This document shows positions 24,922 through 32,080 of a DNA stretch of 48,396 nucleotides, in pieces. Each line of letters starts with the position of its first letter. Positions within the stretch are counted from its first letter, which is position 1. This DNA comes from Cupriavidus lacunae (GTDB lineage: Bacteria; Pseudomonadota; Gammaproteobacteria; Burkholderiales; Burkholderiaceae). The notes beneath the pieces were generated by a model. That model searched no databases, was not told where the DNA came from, and saw only the letters and a list, made by a program, of their open reading frames with translations. Made by a program: the position numbers and the translations under genes. The DNA is taken from NCBI RefSeq assembly GCF_003353055.1, contig NZ_QKWJ01000055.1, forward strand, positions 859-49,254. The letters are read 5' to 3'.

Positions 24922-26619
24922 TCAGGCCCGGGGCATCTGCGCAGCCTTGGACAGCACGCGAACGGGCACCGGGTCATCGCGACCTCGCAGGCGTGCCACA
25001 AGCTGCGGCAGGTCTGCGGCTGAAACGCCGGCAGTCTGGAAGACTTGTTCTGAAATGATCGCCTCGCAAGCGATCTCTTTTGTCAACTGCTCAAGTCTCG
25101 AGGCCACGTTCAACGGATCACCAATCGCAGTGAACGTGACATGCTCGCGAAAGCCAATCTCACCCATGATCGCCCGGCCGCAATGCAATCCAATGCCAAA
25201 CCGGATTTTCGTTTGCAACTGCTGTTCGAGCGCAGCGTTGAGTTCCTCAATATTGGCTGCCACCAGCGGCACTGCGTCGAGCGCCTGACGGCAAGCGGCG
25301 GACGGCTGGCTGTTCAGGCCAAAGATCGCGAGCACCGCGTCTCCCAGAAACTGGTTTGGCAGGCCGCCCGCCTGGACGACCGCGGCGCAGACAGAACTCA
25401 GGAAGCGACTGACCACGAACAGGCTGTCGAACGGCAATTGTGCCGCCGCAAGCTTGGTGGAGTTCCGCATATCCACAAACATGAACGCCGCGAACCGCTC
25501 TTGCGGCATGACGTCCCGCTGGCGCCGTTGCAAGAAGGCCGAGGCTGCCGCCGGCGGCACCAGCGGCCACACGGAGAGATCGTGGGTCGGCCGCAACTGG
25601 CAGGCGAGGCGCACGGTTTGCGGGTCAGCTCCCAGCCGCTCCAGAACGCGCCGCTCCGCCTCGGCCGGCGCGGGCAGCGGCACATCGCTGAGCACGCGCA
25701 CGCGGCACAACGTGCATCGGGCGCGGCCACCGCAGGTGCTGGCATGGGGAACGCCGGCCATGCGGCTAGTCTCGAGCACCGAAAATCCGAGCGGCGCGAA
25801 TACCTTGCGCCCGTCTGGATACAGAACGCAGAGCCGCCCGACACGCCGCTCCCGCACCGTGCGCACCAGCCGCGCTGCGAGCACCAGCAGCAGCGCACCA
25901 CCATCGAAAAGCAAAAAGTCGTTGCGCAGCTCGGCGAGCCAGAGATTTTGCGGATCCGTTCCGATGATCGTCGGACGGGTCGCCGCGGCGCGCCAGACGG
26001 GGTCCTGCGCGAGCGCGATCACTTGCCGTCCGCCCTGCAGGAAGCCGAGCAGGGCGAGCACCGGGAGCAGCACAGCGAGGCTCAGCAGCACGCTCCGCCA
26101 TGCTCCAAACCATGGTTTCAACCGCAACCAGTACCAGATGCCATAACACCCATGCAGCCAGGCGACCACCAACAGCATCAGCTGAATACGGCCGAAGAAC
26201 GGTGAAGCGATCCAGAACGAGTACAGCAACTGCGCGTAGCCCTTGTCGAGGCCGAACGCGGCAAAGGCAACCCGCGTATTCACAACATGGTTGGCCAGCA
26301 GCGGCGGTATGCACAAGCCGAGGACGAGTTGCGCCACCTCGCCCGGCGTCCAATGCAGCGAGCGCCGTTCGTACAGCGCCCACAGACCCAGGAAGAAATG
26401 CGTCACCAGCGCGCTGTACAGCACGGTCGTTCCAAGCCATCCCTGCCAGATGAACTTCTGCACAAGCAGATCGCGCTCCAGCCATGCGAGCGAGATATTC
26501 CCCAGCGAGTGATTCAGGAGGTGCGTGCCTACGTAGGTGAACAGCACTAGTCCGGAGGTCAGCCGGACCGATCGCACACCCGCCGGCCGTAACCTTTGAA
26601 GAAGGGGAAAGAGTGACAT
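24922..26619 (-). CDS. Redox-type adenylate cyclase: haem-b-like membrane anchor, 2Fe-2S ferredoxin, class III cyclase
   Basis: A 565-residue protein with three parts. Residues 1-255 form six membrane helices resembling the succinate dehydrogenase/fumarate reductase cytochrome b anchor, with candidate haem-ligand histidines H33, H37, H74, H111 and H156. Residues 262-345 are a plant-type 2Fe-2S ferredoxin with cysteines C296, C302, C305 and C340 (STCGGRARCTLCRVRV and RLAC). Residues 375-550 are a class III nucleotide cyclase: metal-binding D383 (MFVDMRNSTKL) and D427 (FLGDAVLAIFG), and adenine-specifying D501, N504 and R508 in AIGDPLNVASRLE. This is the design of the Sinorhizobium meliloti redox-responsive cyclase CyaC, so it probably makes cAMP in response to quinone or redox state. 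It stands alone. Confidence 0.88.
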   Translation of the reverse strand: MSLFPLLQRLRPAGVRSVRLTSGLVLFTYVGTHLLNHSLGNISLAWLERDLLVQKFIWQGWLGTTVLYSALVTHFFLGLWALYERRSLHWTPGEVAQLVLGLCIPPLLANHVVNTRVAFAAFGLDKGYAQLLYSFWIASPFFGRIQLMLLVVAWLHGCYGIWYWLRLKPWFGAWRSVLLSLAVLLPVLALLGFLQGGRQVIALAQDPVWRAAATRPTIIGTDPQNLWLAELRNDFLLFDGGALLLVLAARLVRTVRERRVGRLCVLYPDGRKVFAPLGFSVLETSRMAGVPHASTCGGRARCTLCRVRVLSDVPLPAPAEAERRVLERLGADPQTVRLACQLRPTHDLSVWPLVPPAAASAFLQRRQRDVMPQERFAAFMFVDMRNSTKLAAAQLPFDSLFVVSRFLSSVCAAVVQAGGLPNQFLGDAVLAIFGLNSQPSAACRQALDAVPLVAANIEELNAALEQQLQTKIRFGIGLHCGRAIMGEIGFREHVTFTAIGDPLNVASRLEQLTKEIACEAIISEQVFQTAGVSAADLPQLVARLRGRDDPVPVRVLSKAAQMPRA

Positions 26620-27052
26620 GCTCTACTCTCCACGCTCTCGATGCGCCAGCTCTTGCCCACCGGGCGCTTGCATTGCCGGGCCACCTTCTGCAGTGCACGC
26701 GGCAGCTTGCGTGCCCCCCGGCGTCGGGACGCAGCCGAATTCGTATCTTACCGTCGCCGGCGTGGAAGGGGCTGGTGCGAGAGATGTAGGAGGCGCATGT
26801 GGAGCATGCGCCAGCCGCCCTCGCGATGGACGTGGTGCGGCTGGTGATGGTGCATTGCGTGGAACTGGATGCCGCGGTGCGGGCCAGGTATGGCTGACTG
26901 TGAAGCAGTATCCGACCAGGGCGGGCAACGGTGCGTCGGGGGGCGTCGGCTCCGGTCTTGAGCGGATTCCCCCTTCGCCGGCTCACGCCGCCCGCAATGC
27001 GGCGCGTTGCGAGCGGGCTGGGGCCATGATCGCAGATCTGGCACCGTCCTGG
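26620..27052. other. Upstream region of the cyclase gene
   Basis: About 433 bases between the start of the cyclase gene and the stop of the next minus-strand gene. Overlapping frames on both strands are long but Pro-, Arg- and His-rich without a domain, and I treat them as chance. No promoter was assigned. Confidence 0.3.
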
Positions 27053-27274
27053 CTATGCGCCGTCGGTGAAAGGATCGCGCCGATCCGTGACTTTTGCACC
27101 CTCTGAGTAGACACCAAATCTGTCTGCCTTCGCGCCATCGGTGTAGGGATCGCGCGGCCCGTTGATATGGGTTTTACTGTCTGGGGTCACGGCTTCGGTG
27201 GGGAAGCCGGATGCATGGGCCAGGGCTGCGAACGATGCCAGTGCCGCGACAGCGGCCGAAATCAGGATCTTCAT
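27053..27274 (-). CDS. Small exported protein with DPYTDGA/DPFTDGA repeats
   Basis: A 73-residue protein: a signal peptide (MKILISAAVAALASFAALAHA), then GFPTEAVTPDSKTHINGPRD, and two copies of a short repeat, RDPYTDGA and RRDPFTDGA, spaced about 25 residues apart, with a related VYSEGAK between them. Such repeats occur in small secreted Burkholderiales proteins of unknown role; no catalytic site is visible. The start at 27274 is set by the signal peptide. The DPFADAA in the protein at 23934-24260 is similar, suggesting a local family. Confidence 0.6.
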   Translation of the reverse strand: MKILISAAVAALASFAALAHASGFPTEAVTPDSKTHINGPRDPYTDGAKADRFGVYSEGAKVTDRRDPFTDGA

Positions 27275-27636
27275 GACGATCTCCAAATACAGTACGGATA
27301 GCTTCCAAAGCGCATCGCCGTGAAGGCTACGATTGGGCGCGCGACGCTTGCGGTTTCCGGGATATCGATCATTCCCGGGAACAGGTTCGCCGTGCATCTG
27401 TAGAACTGCCCAGCCGCCAGATTTATTCCCACTGGCGTGCCGCAGGGATGAATTACCGAGCGATTACGGTTTCCAGCGAAGCTGCACTGAACGGCTTCAT
27501 ATCGGACCTGCGTGCGCAGCGCGGTGTTCGCGGTGGAATAAAACGGATGCTCCGGCAGTCTTCCTCATGAACCCAATCGGGAGGCCCGTCGGATAGTCCG
27601 GCGATCTGCCTCTCGATCCTTACTCGTGAGGGCACC
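27275..27636. other. Gap before the metallophosphoesterase gene
   Basis: About 360 bases between a minus-strand and a plus-strand gene: a divergent control region. No gene is supported; no promoter elements or repeats stand out. Confidence 0.3.
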
Positions 27637-28581
27637 ATGTCATCAGATCTTCCATCCAATCCGTCGCGCCGCGGTGCGTTGAAGTGCCTCGCCTTCGGTG
27701 GTGCGGGCACCGTCTTTGTCCTGGCCGGCGGTGTCCTCACGCCGGTGGAACTTGCCTTTTCCGCCTCGGGGAAGGGGCCGCCGGCTGCCGCGGGCGTCCC
27801 CCTTTTCCTGCAGATCAGCGACACGCATATTGGCTTCAACAAGGAAGCCAATCCCGACGTCGCAGGTACGCTCAGGCAGACGATTGACTTCGTCAATGCC
27901 ATGCCGGTCAAGCCGGCGCTGACGATTCACACGGGCGACATCACCCATCTTTCCAGGGCGGAAGAGTTCGATCACGCGGCCCAGTTGATGTCGGGGCTGA
28001 ATATCACCGAGTTGCATACCGTGCCGGGCGAGCATGATGTCACCGATGGGCCTGGGGCGGAGTACTTCAAGCGCTTCGGGCAAGCCTCCGACAATAAGGG
28101 CTACTACAGCTTCGACCACAGTGGCGTCCACTTTGTCGGCCTGGTCAACGTGATGCATTTCAAGCCGAACGGTTTGGGGGGCCTGGGCGACGACCAGCTC
28201 GCCTGGCTGAAGGCCGATCTGAAGGGCCGCTCGTCCAGCACGCCGGTCGTCGTCTTCGCGCACATGCCAATGTGGACGATCTACCAGCCGTGGGGTTGGG
28301 GCACCGGCGATGCCGGCGAGGCGATGAGCTATCTGAAGCGCTTCGGTTCGGTCACTGTCCTGAACGGCCATATCCACCAGATCGTCTCGAAGGTGGAAGG
28401 CAATATCACCTTCCACACGGCGCGCTCGACGGCCTATCCGCAACCGACGGCAGGCAATGGGCCCGGACCCATGCCGCTGACTGTACCGGGCGATCAGCTT
28501 CCCAGGATGCTTGGCGTGACCAGCATCAAGATCATGCGCCACCCGTTCCAGGCGACGCTTGCCGACACGACGCTCGCCTGA
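27637..28581 (+). CDS. Tat-type exported metallophosphoesterase
   Basis: A 314-residue calcineurin-like phosphoesterase. It begins with a probable twin-arginine signal (SRRGALK at 10-16, then a hydrophobic stretch), so it is likely exported folded. The metal motifs are in order: SDTHIG (Asp62, His64), HTGDITH (Asp101), VPGEHDVTD in place of the usual GNHD (Glu132 where Asn is normal), FAHMP (His209) and NGHIHQ (His245, His247). The Asn-to-Glu change removes a usual metal ligand and may alter activity or specificity. The gene is 35 bases upstream of a cupredoxin gene, an association seen in other Burkholderiales, so the two may serve one periplasmic copper-linked function (inference). Confidence 0.85.
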   Translation: MSSDLPSNPSRRGALKCLAFGGAGTVFVLAGGVLTPVELAFSASGKGPPAAAGVPLFLQISDTHIGFNKEANPDVAGTLRQTIDFVNAMPVKPALTIHTGDITHLSRAEEFDHAAQLMSGLNITELHTVPGEHDVTDGPGAEYFKRFGQASDNKGYYSFDHSGVHFVGLVNVMHFKPNGLGGLGDDQLAWLKADLKGRSSSTPVVVFAHMPMWTIYQPWGWGTGDAGEAMSYLKRFGSVTVLNGHIHQIVSKVEGNITFHTARSTAYPQPTAGNGPGPMPLTVPGDQLPRMLGVTSIKIMRHPFQATLADTTLA

Positions 28582-28616
28582 ACTCCAACCACTGCTCACC
28601 AACCAGGGCCAAAATC

Positions 28617-28964
28617 ATGCTAACGACTATTCTTCGCCGCTTCTTCGTCGTCCCCCTCGGGGTCGGGATGCTCGTGGCGGCATCGGTTTCTGAGTTCCCC
28701 GTCGCACAAGCGCAGGAGAGCAATGTCGTCGTTGTGAAGAATTTCATGTTCTCGCCGATGGCGCTCACGATCAAAGCCGGCTCGACCGTGACCTGGAAAA
28801 ATCTTGACGGCGAACCGCACTCGATTGTCAACGACGCCGGCCTGTTCCGCTCCAGTGCGCTCGATCAGAATGACACCTTCAAGTTCAAGTTCGATAAGCC
28901 GGGGGTCTACAAAGTCTTCTGCGGCATACATCCGAATATGAAGGCGACAATCACCGTGCAGTAG
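28617..28964 (+). CDS. Cupredoxin-domain (type 1 copper) protein
   Basis: A 115-residue periplasmic protein with signal peptide (VVPLGVGMLVAASVSEFPVAQA). The mature part is a plastocyanin-like cupredoxin, VVVVKNFMFSPMALTIKAGS, with the copper ligands His68 (GEPHSI), Cys102, His105 and Met108 (FCGIHPNM), that is, the full H-C-H-M set of a type 1 copper site. It probably carries electrons in the periplasm. The frame is open upstream, but the ATG at 28617 is favoured by the signal peptide. It follows the metallophosphoesterase by 35 bases on the same strand. Confidence 0.88.
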   Translation: MLTTILRRFFVVPLGVGMLVAASVSEFPVAQAQESNVVVVKNFMFSPMALTIKAGSTVTWKNLDGEPHSIVNDAGLFRSSALDQNDTFKFKFDKPGVYKVFCGIHPNMKATITVQ

Positions 28965-29094
28965 CGAGCTCCACAGGCGTTAGCGCCGCCAGCCGAGGAT
29001 GTGATGCATCCGGACCCTGCAGCGTCGTCGCGCGGGGTAGCAGAGCGTCGTGCGACGTTCCGCCGCACGTCATCGGCGGCGCCGCTGCGCGCCG

Positions 29095-29290
29095 TTCGGT
29101 GGGATATTCTCGTCAGGCCCGAATGCGGCCGCGGGTCAGGCGCTCGACGCCAGCCTGCAACCCGGTACCGGCAGCACTGACCTGATCCTCGGCGCGTACT
29201 ATTACCAGCCAGTCAGCCAGAATTTCGACGCCTTCGTCAACGGCCAGTTCCAGGCGGCGGTGATGCAGCGGCTGCGTGACGTCAATGCGG
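29095..29290 (+). pseudogene. Internal fragment of an outer-membrane transporter-like protein
   Basis: The frame reads GGIFSSGPNAAAGQALDASL, then QPGTGSTDLILGAYYYQPVS and QNFDAFVNGQFQAAV. This is the kind of segment found in the outer-membrane beta-barrel (transporter-like) proteins that accompany cupredoxin and redoxin genes. It has neither start nor barrel end: it stops at about 29290, where a different protein begins in another frame. Upstream (28965-29094) nothing is recognisable. Confidence 0.5.
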
Positions 29291-29297
29291 ACTATGC

Positions 29298-29552
29298 CTG
29301 GACACTCCGGATTCCATCGCTGACGTGCGCAAGATGGCTTCCAGCCTCGCCTTTCCGGTCGGGCTGATGGGGAGTGCCTACGCGGGTGGCTACGGCCGGA
29401 TCTGGCGCCTGCCCGTGAACTTCACCATCGATCGCGCAGGGGTGCTCGCCGATAACGGGTGGGACGATGCCAGTCCGGCCTGGACAGCGGAGAGGCTTGA
29501 GCAGGTCGTCACGCCCCTGCTCAAGCGGTATTTGGAGCTTTCCGTTTCCTGA
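29298..29552 (+). pseudogene. C-terminal remnant of a redoxin (TlpA/AhpC-like)
   Basis: In a different frame, directly behind the outer-membrane fragment, the reading is LDTPDSIADVRKMASSLAFP, then YGRIWRLPVNFTIDRAGVLA and a helix TAERLEQVVTPLLKRYLE. This is the last third of a thioredoxin-fold redoxin. The active-site CxxC part is missing. The end overlaps no other gene: the stop at 29552 lies 13 bases from the stop of the convergent beta-propeller gene. Confidence 0.65.
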
Positions 29553-29565
29553 AGCGATCCCAAGG

Positions 29566-30735
29566 TCAATTGCCGCCGATCGGGCGCAACGTCCAGACGG
29601 TTGCGGTATTCGTGTTGTCGTTCACCGCCGCGAATTGTGACTGGCCACTGCTGCTCAGCCCGAATGCGAGGCCGAACGCGGAGCCAGGCGTCGGATCGAC
29701 CTGCATCTGCGCGATGAATTGCCCTTGGGGCGTGAACTCGACAATTTCGCTCGCATGTGCCGGATCAGGGTTAACCGCGTCGCCGTTCGCTGTGACCAGA
29801 TCTCCGTTCGGCGCAAGCGCCAATGCCAACGGCCCGTGAAGGTGGCCATTGTCTTGATAGATCACGCTTCCCGGCCCATTGTCGTGCGTGAGCGCCGCAG
29901 CGCCCGCCACTGCGAACACCGCATTGTCGTTGGTTGATGCGACATAGAGCACATCGTGGGCCGAGTCATAGGCCAGTCCTGTTGGTCCGAGAACGAGCGC
30001 TGCGGGATCGGTTCGGTGCGCGTAGCCGGACGCAATGATATGCGAGCTGTTCAAGAGCGTCGCGCCGCTCGGGCCAATGTTGATGTCGATCCTTGCCACC
30101 GTTCCGTTCAACACGTTCGATACGAACGCCGTGACCTGCGATCCCTGATCGAGGATGACCGTCATGTCCCACGGACCGTCCAGGAGGGTTGGATCGTTCA
30201 GCTGGCTGAGAAGCTCGCCTTGCGGGGTGATCACCAATAGCGAGCTGGTTGAGCTGATGGCTGAGCCATTCGTCGTCGGAAGATTGCCGACCAGAACGAA
30301 CCCGCTGTTCAGCACAGCCAGTGCGGTGGTGAGCCCCAGATTGTGCCCCTGGAAAAAGGTGACTGGCTTGCCGTCGGTCACCAGCTTGACGATGGTCGTT
30401 CCCGTGCCTTGCTTGTTGGAAGGTGCGTTGAAATTGGACACCACGACGTCCCCCGGCTTCAGTGCATTCCCCGCCGGTACGCCGGCAGGCACGAAAGCAA
30501 TGCCGTACGGATTGAGGTCATGGTTGGTCGGAACGGTCGACGCGACCGTGGATGTCGGTGGAATGATCGGTTCTCCACCTGCAGGGGAGGATCCCAACGA
30601 CAGTACAAGGAGGCCGACGCCACACATGACGCCGCATAAATGTCGGAGCATGAACCGGGTTGGGGGAGGGACTTCCGGCGCCTGGATAAATCGCGTGGGT
30701 GATTCGAAGGCAAAGAAGTGACGCGAGGCTTCCAT
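29566..30735 (-). CDS. Exported NHL/YncE-like beta-propeller protein
   Basis: A 389-residue secreted or membrane-attached protein. After a 37-residue N-region rich in Pro comes a hydrophobic stretch (MLRHLCGVMCGVGLLVLSLG, 29-48), probably a signal anchor. The rest is a six- to eight-bladed beta-propeller, with repeats such as LNPYGIAFVPAGVP, GLTTALAVLNSGFVLVGNLP, TGLAYDSAHDVLYVASTND and GPLALALAPNGDLVTANGD. The start at 30735 is fixed by an excellent ribosome site (AAGGAGGTG, 6 bases before ATG); a shorter start at 30651 gives a more compact signal. The substrate or partner is unknown. It converges with the broken redoxin gene. Confidence 0.8.
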   Translation of the reverse strand: MEASRHFFAFESPTRFIQAPEVPPPTRFMLRHLCGVMCGVGLLVLSLGSSPAGGEPIIPPTSTVASTVPTNHDLNPYGIAFVPAGVPAGNALKPGDVVVSNFNAPSNKQGTGTTIVKLVTDGKPVTFFQGHNLGLTTALAVLNSGFVLVGNLPTTNGSAISSTSSLLVITPQGELLSQLNDPTLLDGPWDMTVILDQGSQVTAFVSNVLNGTVARIDINIGPSGATLLNSSHIIASGYAHRTDPAALVLGPTGLAYDSAHDVLYVASTNDNAVFAVAGAAALTHDNGPGSVIYQDNGHLHGPLALALAPNGDLVTANGDAVNPDPAHASEIVEFTPQGQFIAQMQVDPTPGSAFGLAFGLSSSGQSQFAAVNDNTNTATVWTLRPIGGN

Positions 30736-31236
30736 TGGGCACCTCCTTCTTTTGAGGTACACCCCGGCTGCGCAATGCTCAACGCGAAATGGCGCTCAAT
30801 ACAAGCGTGGCAGGCGCCTCATTTATTCCCTCAGATGTCCACAGCGCAGCCAATACTTACCCACCTCCGCGCATCGAACCGGACCCAGGGCGATAGCCGC
30901 CTCCGCATAAGGGCGACTGTGAATAATTCTAGTTTATCGGGCCCTTCTGTTCGGTCCGGTGTCGACGTTGACGGAGAGCATGCCGACCCAGTCTTCAGGC
31001 GTTCATGAACCAGAGCATTCTCGCCAGTGTCGCTGACGCAGCTCTCGCTAGTCAGGATCTGGTGCGCCGGCACGCACACCGTAATCTGTTGCAATCCTGC
31101 TCAGTCCGGTGAGACGAGCGAAGGAGCGATACAGTAGGCCGAAGGGACCGGCCACACCACCGAAACACTATCCCAGGGCCGCGGGTCAACCATGACGACG
31201 CCGATGGCATCCCGGTGATGCGGCCAGGCAGCCAAC
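30736..31236. other. Gap between the beta-propeller gene and mgtC
   Basis: About 500 bases, downstream of the minus-strand mgtC and upstream of the propeller gene. Open frames such as 30831-31094 (minus) have no recognised domain. The only clear element is the ribosome site for the propeller gene at its edge. Confidence 0.3.
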
Positions 31237-31959
31237 TTACTCGGTCGTGCTCGGACTCCAGAAGGCTTGGCCGATCGCGTCGGACGCGGCCAGTTGCGCC
31301 ACGATGGCGTCGAGCTGATCGCCATCGACGGAGGTCGACATCAGCACCGCTTCGATCTCAACGTCCTGCTCGCCAAACGCATGGACGACCAGGTCGCGGG
31401 TCGGATGGTTGCCCGCCTCCAGAGCATCCTCCAGCAACCGCAACGCTTCTTTTTGGCGTGGCCGCGGTGCAATGACGTACACGGTATTGGTGACTTCCAC
31501 CGCGGGGGTATCGATGGGCTGCTGGTTGATGCGGTTGACCAGCGGACGCAGCAGCGTGTTGGACGCCAGCACGAACAGGCAGCCGAGCGCAGCCTCCAGG
31601 ATCAAGTCTGCGCCGGCGCTGGCGCCTACCGCGGCCGAGCCCCACAGCGTGGCAGCGGTGTTAAGCCCCCGCACGTTGCCTTCTTCCCGCATGATCACAC
31701 CGGCGCCGAGAAACCCGATCCCCGAAACCACATACGCCACCACGCGCACGGCACCATCGTGGCCTGCCAGCCGGTTGGCCATATCCACGAAGATGGCCGC
31801 GCCCACCGCCACCAGGACGTTGGTCCGCAGGCCGGCGGTGCGCTGCCGGTACTGCCGCTCGTAGCCGATCACCGCACCCAGCACGAATGCCGTGGTCAGG
31901 CTGATGCCGGTATCGAGCAACGATTCGAGATTGATGTTCTGGATGGCTTCAAGGGTCAT
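31237..31959 (-). CDS. mgtC: MgtC/SapB family membrane protein
   Basis: A 240-residue MgtC-family protein. The N-terminal membrane half carries the family core: LTTAFVLGAVIGYERQYRQR, GLRTNVLVAVGAAIFV, YVVSGIGFLGAGVIMREEG and NTAATLWGSAAVGASAGAD. The C-terminal half (about 150-240) is an ACT-like cytoplasmic domain. Members are needed for survival in low magnesium and in host cells and are linked to membrane potential and ATP synthase control. It lies 121 bases downstream of the magnesium ATPase gene on the same strand, as mgtA-mgtC pairs often do, so both are likely induced by low magnesium. Confidence 0.9.
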   Translation of the reverse strand: MTLEAIQNINLESLLDTGISLTTAFVLGAVIGYERQYRQRTAGLRTNVLVAVGAAIFVDMANRLAGHDGAVRVVAYVVSGIGFLGAGVIMREEGNVRGLNTAATLWGSAAVGASAGADLILEAALGCLFVLASNTLLRPLVNRINQQPIDTPAVEVTNTVYVIAPRPRQKEALRLLEDALEAGNHPTRDLVVHAFGEQDVEIEAVLMSTSVDGDQLDAIVAQLAASDAIGQAFWSPSTTE

Positions 31960-32080
31960 AGCTGATATGGAGCGGGACCAAACCGGTCCCTTTTACCTGC
32001 CAGGAATGGCACGATTGTGTCACGCGGCCGTCATGAAGCCCGGCAGCGCGGCCGGGTGTCGACCCGGCCGGAGGTACGGC

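Noticed and set aside
25766..26986. 406-codon minus-strand frame overlapping the cyclase gene
   Set aside because: Out of frame with the cyclase; low-complexity Arg/Ala composition and no motif.
26748..27044. His-rich frame of 98 codons, possible metal-binding protein
   Set aside because: It overlaps another long frame in the same gap, has no ribosome site or signal peptide, and the His run comes from a GTG/CAC-rich stretch.
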